Counted from the stretch's first letter, positions 18,023-26,887 are shown. The stretch: DNA of 64,000 nucleotides from Methanosaeta sp. PtaB.Bin039 (GCA_002067795.1 MVQI01000082.1:1-64000), one strand, 5' to 3'. The notes: generated by a model from the sequence alone, not told the origin. Made by a program: numbers and translations.

Positions 18023-18906
18023 CCGTTTTTGTCTTTCCTCGCGACAAAGAGCAGGGGGAGAGCCTGTGCCAGGCCCTGGCAAATGACTACTCCCCGCAGC
18101 TGACCCTGTATTCGTCGGATAGGCCAAGGACGGGACAGGTGCAGGATCTGATGGAGAAGGCCGACATAGTCGTGGCGGTCATGGCAGTAGGAATTATCGT
18201 GCGCTGGTTATGCCCACTGCTGAGGGACAAGTGGACCGACCGCCCGGTTGTGGCGGTAGACTCCGCTCTTCGCTGCGCTGTGCCGGTGGTCGGCGGTCAC
18301 CACGGCGCAAACGAGCTGGCGAACACCCTGGCACGCCGAATAGGCCTCTTTCCGGCAGTGACCACGGCAACCGAAGCGGCTGGCAGGCCCCATCTGGAGG
18401 CCCTGCAGGACATGCTGAGTGCGGATCTGGAGAACAGGGAGGCATCCAAAGCGGTCAACCTGGCTTTCTTGAGAAAGGATGTGCCAGTGGCGAGGCTGAC
18501 CGGCCCGCTGGTGGTTCTGGTGGACAGGGACGTGGCTGTCCTAAGAAGTCGCGAAGGGGTTGTGGTTGGCCTGGGAGCCAGGAAGGGCGTATCCAGCGAG
18601 GAGGTGCTGAAAGCTGTATGCGCAGCTCTCTCGGAGGTTGAGAGGAGCCCAGAGGAGATCCGGCTGCTGGCCACTGCCGATCTGAAGCGTGGGGAACAGG
18701 GCATGATCGAGGCAGCCCGGGCTCTGAAAAAACCCCTGATATTCTTGTCGCAAGATGTCCTCAACGCCCAGGCACCGCCCAGCCCTTCCAGGGCACGAGA
18801 TCTGGGACTTTGCGGCGTGGCAGAGCCGGCCGCCCTTGCCCTGGCAGAGGGTCTGATATCTCCAAAGAAGGTCTACGGGAGGGTGACGGTTGCCCTCGGC
18901 TGGTAA
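18007..18906 (+). CDS. cbiG: Cobalt-precorrin-5A hydrolase CbiG, apparently with an ATA start
   Basis: Opens the delta-lactone ring of cobalt-precorrin-5A and releases acetaldehyde. The protein is about 299 aa: an N-terminal region ([15 protein letters not shown]), a middle segment with [23 protein letters not shown] and [12 protein letters not shown], then a C-terminal CbiG/CobE domain ([16 protein letters not shown]). Conserved sequence extends 44 codons upstream of the first usable canonical start (GTG 18139) as far as an in-frame TAG at 17992, and no ATG, GTG or TTG occurs between. AGGAGGT at 17993-17999 lies 8 nt before ATA 18007, where the family start should fall, so I placed the start there. 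A point change from ATG is the other reading. It overlaps cbiF by 16 bp and cbiH by 17 bp. Confidence 0.8.
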   Translation: MPKSVAVFVFPRDKEQGESLCQALANDYSPQLTLYSSDRPRTGQVQDLMEKADIVVAVMAVGIIVRWLCPLLRDKWTDRPVVAVDSALRCAVPVVGGHHGANELANTLARRIGLFPAVTTATEAAGRPHLEALQDMLSADLENREASKAVNLAFLRKDVPVARLTGPLVVLVDRDVAVLRSREGVVVGLGARKGVSSEEVLKAVCAALSEVERSPEEIRLLATADLKRGEQGMIEAARALKKPLIFLSQDVLNAQAPPSPSRARDLGLCGVAEPAALALAEGLISPKKVYGRVTVALGW

Positions 18907-20296
18907 GCTGTCCATTGTGGGGATAGGCCCGGGAGACCTATCCCAGATTACCAGAGCCGCTGCCCAGGCGATCTCCAATGCCCATTTCGTGGTCGGATAC
19001 CGCCCGTATCTGGAGCTGATCGGGGATCTGATTCCTGGCAAACAGGTAGTGGAGAGCGGCATGGGCCAGGAGGTTGAGAGGGTCAAGACGGCTGTCGAGC
19101 TGGCCGCAGATGCCCCGGTGGCCCTGATCAGCAGCGGCGACCCAAACGTCTACGGGATGGGAGGGCTTGGAATGGAGATGGCCGGCGGAAAGGCTGAGGT
19201 CATCCCAGGCGTCACATCGTTCGCTGCAGCCGCCTGCCGGGCCGGCCTGACATTCTCTCGAGGAGTGGCCGCCCTCAGCCTGAGCGACCTGCTGACGCCC
19301 TGGGCAGAGATACTGGGCCGGGTGAGGGCGGCTGCGGATCTTGATCTGCCCCTGGCCCTGTACAATCCGCGCAGCCGAAAGAGAGATTGGCAGCTTGTCC
19401 GTGTACTTGAGGAGCTGCAGGAGGCTGGCAAGGGCGGCCGGCAGATGCTGGCAGCCAGGAACGTGTACCGTTCGGCCGAGGAGATGTTGTGGACCTCGGT
19501 TGATGAACTGTTGGCAGAAGAGGACCTGCGGTCCAGGGTGGATATGTTCACGCTCTTGATCGTAGGCGGCAAGAGACGACCGTCAGACGTGCATTTTGGC
19601 TGCCCGGGCCTGCCGGTGATCGGCATCGGACCCGGCAGCCCGGACCACCTCACAGCCCTGGCCGAAGAACGGATCCGCACCTCGACCCATCTGCTTGGAC
19701 CTGCCCGTTACACTCGCCTGATAGAGGGGCTACAGACAGGCCAGGTCATCGCCGCAGACGGCCCCTGTCCAGAACGATTGACCAGGCGGATTGAGCAGGC
19801 ATTGGCAGCCTTGCGGCAGGGCGGGCAGCCCGCCCTCCTTGTCGGCGGAGATCCCAGCATCTTCAGCTCAGCCGGCCGGATAATGGATCTGACCTCTGGG
19901 AAGGCGAGGGTGGAGATGATGCCGGGGGTAAGCGCGTTCTCCATGATGGCTGCAAGAGCAGGCGCGCCTCTGGCCAACGACTTCGCTGTCATCTCCGGGC
20001 CAGGTCACGAGTTTCAGAAGCTGTTGGACTCAGGTTTCGCTGTATTCTTCTACAACCTGCCCGCAGATAGCATAAGAGAGGTGCTGGCAGGCCTGCCTGA
20101 GAAACAGCCTTGTGCCCTGGCCAGGGATCTGACAAGGCCAGGAGAGATGCTTCATGCAGGCTGGGCAGCGGATATATCTATTCCGCCCGGAGAAGAGGCC
20201 TCCCGATGCACCCTGCTGGTAGCCTCCCCAGGGTCCGTTCTGCTGGGAGACAAGATCGTGGCAAGCCGGGGTTATCAAAAGAAGTACAGGTTTTAG
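18890..20296 (+). CDS. cbiH: CbiH-type methyltransferase, tandem two-domain fusion
   Basis: Cobalt-precorrin-3 C17-methyltransferase. The 468-aa product is twice the usual length. Domain 1 (about 6-235) has IVGIGPGDLSQIT, SSGDPNVYGMGGL, IPGVTSFAAAA, the CbiH-typical LSLSDLLTPW and LYNPRS. Domain 2 (about 242-468) repeats the fold: VIGIGPGSPDHLT, GGDPSIFSSAGR, MPGVSAFSMMAARAGAPL and VFFYNLP, but it lacks the SDLLTPW loop and carries ISGPGHEF there. Domain 1 is probably the C17 enzyme. Domain 2 may act on another intermediate or be regulatory. TTG 18890 is the start (GGAGG 7 nt upstream) and lies within the end of cbiG. Confidence 0.88.
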   Translation: MPSAGKLSIVGIGPGDLSQITRAAAQAISNAHFVVGYRPYLELIGDLIPGKQVVESGMGQEVERVKTAVELAADAPVALISSGDPNVYGMGGLGMEMAGGKAEVIPGVTSFAAAACRAGLTFSRGVAALSLSDLLTPWAEILGRVRAAADLDLPLALYNPRSRKRDWQLVRVLEELQEAGKGGRQMLAARNVYRSAEEMLWTSVDELLAEEDLRSRVDMFTLLIVGGKRRPSDVHFGCPGLPVIGIGPGSPDHLTALAEERIRTSTHLLGPARYTRLIEGLQTGQVIAADGPCPERLTRRIEQALAALRQGGQPALLVGGDPSIFSSAGRIMDLTSGKARVEMMPGVSAFSMMAARAGAPLANDFAVISGPGHEFQKLLDSGFAVFFYNLPADSIREVLAGLPEKQPCALARDLTRPGEMLHAGWAADISIPPGEEASRCTLLVASPGSVLLGDKIVASRGYQKKYRF

Positions 20297-20310
20297 AGAG
20301 GATGTTGATC

Positions 20311-20967
20311 ATGAAAGGAAGCTACTTGGACCTGGGGGCCACGACTCCTCAGGCTCTCGACATATCGAGGAAGAGCCGGGAACTGATCGCCGGTCTGGTC
20401 GGCGATGAGACCCTGGAGGACAGGATTAAGCAGCGCTGCGTTATCGCCACCGGCGACCCGGCAATTGCCGAGACGATTCGTTTTCGCTGCGGTCCAGTCG
20501 AGGCCGGGCTGCGTGCCATTGGCTCCGGTGCACACATATTCGCTGATATAGGCATGGTCGAGGCAGGCATTGTCAAGATTGGCCACCGCTCCCCTATAAC
20601 CACCTTCCTGGGAAAGGGGGACGAAATCGCCAAGAGGACGGGCATCACCCGCACCTCAGCCGGAGTCCTGTCGGTTCTCGATGAGCTTTCAGGCTCTATT
20701 GTCGTGATAGGAAACGCCCCTTCCGCCCTGATGGCCTTATGCGAGAGAATGGAGAGAGGGAAAGCAACCCCTGCCCTCGTGATAGGTATGCCCGTAGGCT
20801 TCGTCAACGCCGCAGAGAGCAAGGAGCGGCTTCGTCAGATAGAGATCCCTTCGATCTCCAATGTGGGGACCCGGGGGGGAACGCCGCTGGCGGTGGCCTG
20901 CATCAACGAGATCATCAACCTGCACTTCCGAGAAGATCAAGGGATGGATGAAGGCCAGGAATGCTGA
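20311..20967 (+). CDS. cbiC: Cobalt-precorrin-8 methylmutase CbiC
   Basis: Moves the methyl group from C11 to C12, the last ring rearrangement before cobyrinate. The 218-aa protein contains SRELIAGLVGD, RCVIATGDPAIAE, IFADIGMVEAGI, the IVVIGNAPSALMAL segment and PVGFVNAAESKERL. The catalytic histidine would be expected in this fold, but I could not place it with certainty. The frame is open well upstream; ATG 20311 (MKGSYLDLG) or ATG 20302 fits the family, and both follow GAGAGG. It overlaps cbiD by 20 bp. Confidence 0.9.
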   Translation: MKGSYLDLGATTPQALDISRKSRELIAGLVGDETLEDRIKQRCVIATGDPAIAETIRFRCGPVEAGLRAIGSGAHIFADIGMVEAGIVKIGHRSPITTFLGKGDEIAKRTGITRTSAGVLSVLDELSGSIVVIGNAPSALMALCERMERGKATPALVIGMPVGFVNAAESKERLRQIEIPSISNVGTRGGTPLAVACINEIINLHFREDQGMDEGQEC

Positions 20968-22069
20968 GCCGAAGGAGGCTTCATCGACCGGTGACGGGAT
21001 AAAAGGCTATCCTCTGAGGGACCCTGTGAGCGGATTTTCCCTTCCGTATGAGTGGGCTAAGAGATCTGGGGACCCGCTGGTAAGGGAGAAGGTCCTCTCC
21101 GGGCGATGGGTGCTCCTCTCAGACGGACGTATCCTTCGCCGTGGTCTGACCACAGGAACTACAGCCGCGGCGGCAGCCAAGGCAGCCATCCTGTCCCTGG
21201 CCAAGGCCGTGGATCGGGTGGATGTTCCAACACCATGTGGCGTCAGGGTGACCATGGATGTGCAATGCCAGCCTGGGCTCTGCCAGGCGGTCAAGGATGG
21301 TGGGGATCACGAGATGGACGTCACATCCGGACTGGTCATCGCTGCCTCAGCTGCCTCAGCGCCGCATCTGGAGCTGGCCTTCGGCCGAGGAGTGGGAAGG
21401 ATTCAGAGAAGGGGCCTGTGCGACACGCCTGGGCGGCCAGCCGTCAGCCCCACTGCTCGGGAGCAGATCTTGCTGTCGGCTGTAGAAGCGCTGCAAACGG
21501 CTGGACTTCCCGGCGCCCGGGTTGAGATTTCCGTGCCGCAAGGCGAGGCCGCTGCCTCCCGCACCCTCAATCCATCACTGGGGATTGTCGGTGGCCTCTC
21601 CATCCTGGGGTCAACAGGTTTTGTCGAACCATGGAATGAGCACCTGGAATCGGACTGCCTGCAAGGGCTGAAGCGTGAGAAGAAGGTGATAATCACCACT
21701 GGCAGAACCGGCCTGCGATATAGCCGAATTCTCTTCCCGGGCCACTGCGCGTTCCTGCTGGGATCGAAGCTGGACCGCCTGAACCTGTCCCCAGACCAGG
21801 AGAGCGTTCTCTTGGGCCTTCCAGGGCTGATCCTGCGCTGGGGCGATCCGGCCTTGCTTGAGGGGACCGGGTACGCCACCGTCGCGGAGATGATGAGCAT
21901 TGAACCTGACCACCCCGCACTCTTCTCGGCTCTGGAATCCGTCAGGCAGAAGCTCCCCTACACTACAGTGGTCCTGATAGATCGTGATGGCAAAGTGATC
22001 CTCCAGGCCCATCCGATTGACAAAGGCCGCAAGGCATCTTCTGAACTCTCCAAGGAGGCGGATGGGTGA
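20948..22069 (+). CDS. cbiD: Cobalt-precorrin-5B C1-methyltransferase CbiD
   Basis: Methylates C1 of cobalt-precorrin-5B. The 373-aa protein has a roughly 55-residue leader before the conserved LRRGLTTGTTAAAAAKAA. It then shows DVTSGLVIAASA, GVGRIQRRGL, RTLNPSLGIVGGLSILGSTGFVEP and ITTGRTGLRYS, all typical of CbiD. ATG 20948 sits inside the end of cbiC, and the stop overlaps the cbiE start (GTGA). Relatives often start nearer the LRRGLTTG block, so the N-terminal length is less certain than the identity. Confidence 0.92.
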   Translation: MKARNAEPKEASSTGDGIKGYPLRDPVSGFSLPYEWAKRSGDPLVREKVLSGRWVLLSDGRILRRGLTTGTTAAAAAKAAILSLAKAVDRVDVPTPCGVRVTMDVQCQPGLCQAVKDGGDHEMDVTSGLVIAASAASAPHLELAFGRGVGRIQRRGLCDTPGRPAVSPTAREQILLSAVEALQTAGLPGARVEISVPQGEAAASRTLNPSLGIVGGLSILGSTGFVEPWNEHLESDCLQGLKREKKVIITTGRTGLRYSRILFPGHCAFLLGSKLDRLNLSPDQESVLLGLPGLILRWGDPALLEGTGYATVAEMMSIEPDHPALFSALESVRQKLPYTTVVLIDRDGKVILQAHPIDKGRKASSELSKEADG

Positions 22070-22638
22070 AGGTGGTGGGAGTGGGTGCTGGCCCTGGCCT
22101 GCTCACCCAAGAGGCCATTTCGGTCCTGCAAGGAGCCGACCTTGTATATGGCTCGGATCGGGCCATAGAGCTGGCCCGGCCATATATCAGAGACGGGTGC
22201 CTGGTTCACCAGATAGAAGACTATCGATCTTTGAGAGATCTGCCAGGCAGTGCTGTGGTCCTATCCACCGGCGATCCTATGCTGAGCGGCCTGGGGTATC
22301 TGGGCGGCCAGATCGTGCCCGGAATATCGAGCCTGCAGTTGGCCTGCGCCCGGCTGGGAGTAAGCCTGCTGCGCACAGTCCCGATAACATTCCACGGGCG
22401 CCGGATGGAGCCAGAGTCGGTGGCTGACGAGCTCAGACGAGGCCGCTGCGTTTTCCTGTTGACTGACGAGAGCACTGATATGGCTGGCCTGTGCCGGTAT
22501 CTGGAGGAGGGGGGCCTGTCCCGCAAGATCGCGGTGTTGACAGACCTTGGATACCCGCAGGAGAGGATACAGCAGGGATTTACCTGCACGCCCCTGGCTG
22601 TGCCCGGTCTGTCGTGTGTGATGATCGGAGACTGGTAA
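22066..22638 (+). CDS. cbiE: Cobalt-precorrin-7 C5-methyltransferase CbiE
   Basis: SAM-dependent methylation at C5, working with CbiT. The 190-aa tetrapyrrole methylase has VVGVGAGPGLLTQEA at the N terminus, VLSTGDPMLSGLGYL, IVPGISSLQLACARLG and a C-terminal SCVMIGDW. It starts at GTG 22066, overlapping cbiD by 4 bp. It is the last recognisable gene of the cbiTLFGHCDE operon; cobalt chelatase, CbiJ and CbiA are not in this window. Confidence 0.93.
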   Translation: MKVVGVGAGPGLLTQEAISVLQGADLVYGSDRAIELARPYIRDGCLVHQIEDYRSLRDLPGSAVVLSTGDPMLSGLGYLGGQIVPGISSLQLACARLGVSLLRTVPITFHGRRMEPESVADELRRGRCVFLLTDESTDMAGLCRYLEEGGLSRKIAVLTDLGYPQERIQQGFTCTPLAVPGLSCVMIGDW

Positions 22639-22804
22639 GCAGAAAAGCCCATCAGCACAGCAGATCTGTAGGACACCAGTCCGGAGCGAAGCATCGAAGA
22701 CATCTTTAGCGAAATAGGATTTGGCGCGGTTGTCGTGACAGGCGGCTGGCGCCCCAGCGGGCCTTTTATCGATGAGATTTGCCGCGCGAGTGGAAAAGCC
22801 CTTG

Positions 22805-23737
22805 TCAGGGCAGGCACACTTTGCATGGAAGGTATCCCCTGGCCTCCGCGGTTTGCGCATCTGGGAATATGATCGTTAAGTCAGACCGGATCTTGGCAGC
22901 GTAGCGGCATGATGGCAGATGATACTTACGGGAGCTCTTGCTGGCAATATAGCCTGCAAGAGATCGGCTTTCGCCCGAGGTGTCGCTGGCATGATCCAGC
23001 GGCGAGAAGAGCGCCAGATCTTCAGGCGCCTGGTTGCCAGGATGCAGCAAATCCTGGGGCCCGGGTGCCTCATCCTCGCCGCCTATAGCCGAGAGATCCG
23101 GGGAGGAGAGGCCCGCGTCCGAAAGGCGTCCTTTGTTATCAGCCAGTACATCAGCCGTCTCCTGAACCAAACGCATGCGTGCAGGTTTCTGACCGGCATT
23201 CGGATCCGAAGCAGCTCGATCATTCGGCTTTGACCAGGATGGCGGCAGATATCTCCGCCCCAAATCCCCATCATCGATGGCCAGGCATTGCCTCTCCTCC
23301 TGGTGAAGCGGTCCGGCCGGGCTTGAGACCTCCAGCCTGCAGATGTAGTCTCTGCCCATGGCGAGGTTCCTGGTCCTCGCCATCTCGAAGCTGCGCTGCC
23401 CCCGAACCACTCCGATCATCAAAAAACGGGAGCTGTCAACCAGAGCACCCGATCTCCATAAGGAGGCGTTGAGCATCAGGAAGGAGTAGTTATTCTGCAC
23501 CTCCAGGCGGCCCCATGTGCGAAATAGGGTCGGGCTTACAGATGACTGGAAATCCAGCACTACAGGCCTGGAAGTCCGGGACCCTTCATCCTTCATCAGG
23601 CCTGGGGCCTGGCCGCCAGCATCGGAGATCCCAGCGGCCTTTGGACCATTCTCAGATGCCGGCACATCCCCACCTGGCTGAATACATCCTTGTAAAAATA
23701 TTATTAACAATATCAATAGAGTTGCAGTGATCTTCAA
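22805..23737 (-). CDS. Predicted lipoprotein with C-terminal Cys/His metal-binding motif
   Basis: No family is recognised for the main body. From TTG 23737 the 310-aa product has a textbook lipoprotein signal (MKITATLLILLIIFLQGC, lipobox LQGC at about 15-18). A beta-rich middle follows (FRTWGRLEVQNNYSFLMLNASLW), then a low-complexity linker. The C-terminal motif YHLPSCRYAAKI...YLPCKVC resembles the Ada-like zinc-binding tail of several secreted nucleases and ComE-like proteins. It is probably anchored outside the membrane. The frame is open to ATG 23944, but the extra 69 residues would put the signal inside the protein and would cover an ORB-like element (23774-23793), so I prefer the shorter form. 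Confidence 0.6.
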   Translation of the reverse strand: MKITATLLILLIIFLQGCIQPGGDVPASENGPKAAGISDAGGQAPGLMKDEGSRTSRPVVLDFQSSVSPTLFRTWGRLEVQNNYSFLMLNASLWRSGALVDSSRFLMIGVVRGQRSFEMARTRNLAMGRDYICRLEVSSPAGPLHQEERQCLAIDDGDLGRRYLPPSWSKPNDRAASDPNAGQKPARMRLVQETADVLADNKGRLSDAGLSSPDLSAIGGEDEAPGPQDLLHPGNQAPEDLALFSPLDHASDTSGESRSLAGYIASKSSRKYHLPSCRYAAKIRSDLTIIFPDAQTAEARGYLPCKVCLP

Positions 23738-23773
23738 GTGTATCTCGAAGATATTGGGCGACAAAAGCTCGAA

Positions 23774-23793
23774 CCCCTTTATTTCCAGTGGAA
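23774..23793 (-). promoter_or_regulatory. Isolated origin-recognition-box (ORB) element
   Basis: Read on the minus strand it is TTCCACTGGAAATAAAGGGG, matching the ORBs next to orc1 (CTCCACTGGAAATTAAGGGG) at 17 of 20 positions, including the G-string. It lies about 2.6 kb from the origin core, in the same orientation as the left ORB. Confidence 0.6.
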
Positions 23794-23943
23794 CAACTGG
23801 AGCACGCCGGTTAGGAGGCGGAGCCATCCCATCGTAGGATTGCCGGCCTTTAAGAGGGCTGGCAAAAATGGCGTGAGCCGTCTCGTATCTTCCATCGCAG
23901 TCTTTCTCCCTTGCGAAAAAGCCCCTCTTGAATATCCGCTCCA

Positions 23944-24420
23944 TCACTCCTTATCCAGGATCTGCAATGCCCTTAGAGCAGCCTCCAGGCAGTCCAGCTG
24001 GCTGCGAAGCTGGTCGTAGTCTTGCTCCTCTCTCACCTCCGAGGCCAGTCCCTCCATCCTGGCCAGCAGAGCATCCCTGACCTGCCTGAGGATATGCTCG
24101 CGGCTGCGCCTGTCCGGATAAGTCCCGATTGCCTGCCGATCTCGCGCTTTGTCGGAAACGCCGGATTCATCAGGCCGTGACTGTGATGACCTGGGGGGTT
24201 CAGCCGCCTCATCCGCCCTGTTCGAATCCGTGGCCTTTGGCGTGATATCAGGCTGAGCCATCTGACTGCTCTGTCCCTGCTCGGAAAACGAACATACTGG
24301 GCACACAACCTGTCCCTGGAAACGGAAAAGCGGCGCTCCACAGTCGTGATGCGTCGCCAGCATAGTGCCGCCCTTTTCTAGAAGGTGGGTAATCCGGTCC
24401 AAGATCTCCTCTTCGTCCAT
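23944..24420 (-). CDS. SSSCA1 / autoantigen p27 family zinc protein
   Basis: Small archaeal member of the Sjogren syndrome/scleroderma autoantigen 1 family, of unknown function. The 158-aa protein begins MDEEEILDRITHLLEKGGTMLATHHDCGAPLFRFQ, with a zinc site formed by HHDCG and the later CPVC. A low-complexity polar linker and a C-terminal helix (LRSQLDCLEAALRALQIL) follow. ATG 24420 is preferred because GGTGA lies 7 nt upstream; ATG 24456 would add 12 residues. The downstream lipoprotein start is about 200 bp away. Confidence 0.8.
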   Translation of the reverse strand: MDEEEILDRITHLLEKGGTMLATHHDCGAPLFRFQGQVVCPVCSFSEQGQSSQMAQPDITPKATDSNRADEAAEPPRSSQSRPDESGVSDKARDRQAIGTYPDRRSREHILRQVRDALLARMEGLASEVREEQDYDQLRSQLDCLEAALRALQILDKE

Positions 24421-25177
24421 CTTATATTCACCATCCAGGACCTCAGCCTTCACCATATAACCGTCTTCGCAGGCAAGAGACGTCCCAGGCAGAAGGTCAA
24501 TCTGCCAGACTTATAACCTATCTCTATTCCTGCCCATATCTCAAGACCAGACCCGCCGCGAATACAATGGGACGTCGATGCAGATCTCAGATAGAGCCGC
24601 TTTTTCTAGCACTGAGACAAGACGATCTTGACCACACGATACCCCAAGGAAGTGAAAAGGAACTCCGGCCATGCCAGCTGGGCCGGCAGCCTTTGATCTG
24701 CTTGTCTCTTGGCTCATGAAAATCGACCTCTTGCTCCTGAGCTCCTGCCTTCGCCCCATGATATCAGCATCTCAAGAGATCTGAGCAGCTGGCTGAAACG
24801 CCGCGAGGATGGGTTAGCCTGAAATGGATCAGGAAATCTTGCCCTAAGATATATTTTCTTGATCGTGTTCTTTATCATGCCTGCAGCCGTTTATGATATA
24901 ACCAAATTATAATAATATTTCTGCCTGTTCACCATGCAATGCACCGATCTCTTTTCTCCCATTCGATCTTGCACCTGTTAGCCTCTCTTGCCGTATAACC
25001 GGCAATTCCAGCCGTTTGACTTCATCTATTTCTTTTGCCCTTCTGGTTTATCAAACCTACCATGTCAGAAATTGACAATTTTTGGAGATGATGGAAATGA
25101 GCATGGCCGAGAGCACCGATCTCACCATTCAATTGCTGCCCGTCTGGCGACCTCACGGAGGATTATGAAGGGACTAT
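24421..25177. other. Intergenic region, no supported gene
   Basis: About 750 bp. A 72-codon minus-strand frame (24541-24759) has no recognisable pattern. AT-rich sequence at 24840-24930 (ATAATAATATT) could be promoter DNA for the minus-strand gene pair or part of the extended origin region. Confidence 0.45.
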
Positions 25178-25359
25178 CGCTTTCCAATATCGAGTTCAAA
25201 TACCGCTTTCCAATATCGAGTTCAAATACCGCTTTCCAATATCGAGTTCAAATACCGCTTTCCAATATCGAGTTCAAATACCGCTTTCCAATATCGAGTT
25301 CAAATACCGCTTTCCAATATCGAGTTCAAATACCGCTTTCCAATATCGAGTTCAAATAA
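25178..25359 (+). repeat. Seven perfect tandem copies of a 26-bp unit
   Basis: The unit (CGCTTTCCAATATCGAGTTC plus AAATAC) repeats head to tail at 25178, 25204, 25230, 25256, 25282, 25308 and 25334 without a mismatch, except that the final base of the last copy is A instead of C. There are no spacers, so it is not CRISPR. The 26-bp period is not a multiple of 3, so it is not evolving as protein. It lies about 1.0 kb from the origin core. Confidence 0.95.
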
Positions 25360-25526
25360 TAACTGCATGATTAAAAATCCTACTTTAATAGAGAGTGAAT
25401 GGAGAGAGCTGCTGGGAATACGGTTCGAATACTTTAAATACGACCTTGAACTGATGATTGAGCAGACTAGGGCAGGAGTTATGGACAACCCTTTTGCCGC
25501 CCTGGAGGAATAACGGTGGTGGTTTT

Positions 25527-25787
25527 ATTTCGGCTGATAAGGTCATCAAGCAGTGCATCGAGGTTTTAGAAAGGATTATGGGGGACGACGCAGTTCCTAG
25601 AAATATCCGGCGGTCTGCCGAGAACGTCAAGGCTATACTCTTGCAGGAGGGCCTGACTGAGGCAGTTAAGGCTGCCTCAGCAATATCGGTCCTGGACGAG
25701 ATCAGTAACGATCCTAACATTCCTCTCCACACCAGAACCCTTATCTGGAACGTGGCCAGCCAGCTGGAGACAATTCCAGTAGCTTGA
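25527..25787 (+). CDS. UPF0147 family protein, start uncertain
   Basis: Small all-helical archaeal protein of unknown function. The family block [30 protein letters not shown], then [31 protein letters not shown], is fully present and fills the whole family length (about 86 aa) if counted from ATT 25527. No ATG or GTG lies in frame near that point. TTG 25494 or TTG 25458 would add 11 or 23 unrelated residues. GGTGGTGG (25515-25522) lies 4 nt before the ATT. A separate ATG 25481 frame with a good GGAG site reads [10 protein letters not shown] and stops, which may be an N terminus lost by a frameshift. Confidence 0.8.
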   Translation: MSADKVIKQCIEVLERIMGDDAVPRNIRRSAENVKAILLQEGLTEAVKAASAISVLDEISNDPNIPLHTRTLIWNVASQLETIPVA

Positions 25788-26362
25788 AAGGTCAGAGCAG
25801 CACTGATGGCGAGGATTTTTCCGGAAGCAAAATAGGGCGCGTGGTACTGGATATAGGCACGCCCACATTAAGGCCGCCTGATGTTCAGCGGCTTATGCCA
25901 GGCACGGCTTAACAGGTCTGCTGACTTCTATTGCATGTCAGGAGCCTGTCCGGATACCATCAATCACCCCTTTCAGTCCATCTCCGCAGCAGAAAAGTCC
26001 TGGACTAAATTGGGCTCGTGGCGAGTTCGTAATACCTATAAGGAGCAGAGGCGGCCCTGGCAACAGGCCCAATCGGAAGAAAAGGCGAAGTGATTAATGG
26101 GCCGCACGAGGTAGCCTGAGCACGATCGGGAATAAAGACATCAAGTATGTGAGCATATCCGGATGTCAAACCGCCACGGATCACGTTTTTACGACGGATT
26201 CCTTTTTCATTCCATTCTTTTCTGCGATGGCATATTTGGGGCAGCGAAATCAGGTGGACGACAGGCTCACAAATATGAGCGATTATATTATGATATCTCT
26301 GAGCCATAATATTGTGATATGCAAGATATTGCGTTACATGCGATTTAATCAGGAAGGGGGGA
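25788..26362. other. Intergenic, left shoulder of the predicted origin
   Basis: No credible gene. Short frames at 25881-26093 and 26149-26544 have no family features. The sequence becomes AT-rich toward the right. Confidence 0.45.
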
Positions 26363-26382
26363 CCCATTCATTTCCAGTGGAG
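26363..26382 (-). promoter_or_regulatory. ORB element, left, inverted
   Basis: On the minus strand it reads CTCCACTGGAAATGAATGGG, followed by TCCCCCC. The dyad core TCCACTGGA and the G-string match the two right-hand ORBs but point the other way. Confidence 0.75.
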
Positions 26383-26859
26383 ATTTTCGTCGTGACCGAA
26401 GCTTGCATGCAGAGGGTCATAAAGAGCCTGCATAAATACAGTTCGTATGTACCATTTACAGAGATAAATCCGAGATCGGAGGTCATTAGGAATCCTCCAA
26501 ATAGACTTATAAAGATTATATGTAATAATAAACAAATAGAATAATTTAATTATAAATTTAATATCATTTAAAAATATTTAATATAACTGTTTCATAAATA
26601 TCGGGCATGGGGGTATTGGAGATATTAAAATAGATGTATTATTGATGGAAGTTTTATCAGTATATAGATTCTTGGATAAAGATGTTTATTATTATATGAA
26701 TATCAAAATGTAAGAGTCCATCGGGAGAATTACATATGATCGTCAATTGTAAATTCATCGCGGTAATCAAGAAAAGATTTAAGTAATTGAAATGTCCATG
26801 GTTACATCGGATAAATTTTTTACAAATATCAATCAATCAAATAAAAATTTTTATCTCAC

Positions 26860-26879
26860 CTCCACTGGAAGCAATGGGG
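26860..26879 (+). promoter_or_regulatory. ORB element, right copy 1
   Basis: CTCCACTGGAAGCAATGGGG. The core dyad and G-string are intact. It starts 28 bp before the second copy, close to an integral number of helical turns. Confidence 0.78.
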
Positions 26880-26887
26880 TGTCCCCC

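Noticed and set aside
24541-24759. 72-codon minus-strand frame
   Set aside because: No family features and no ribosome site.
25178-25359. Repeat array considered as CRISPR
   Set aside because: Copies are contiguous with no spacers, and no cas genes are in the window.
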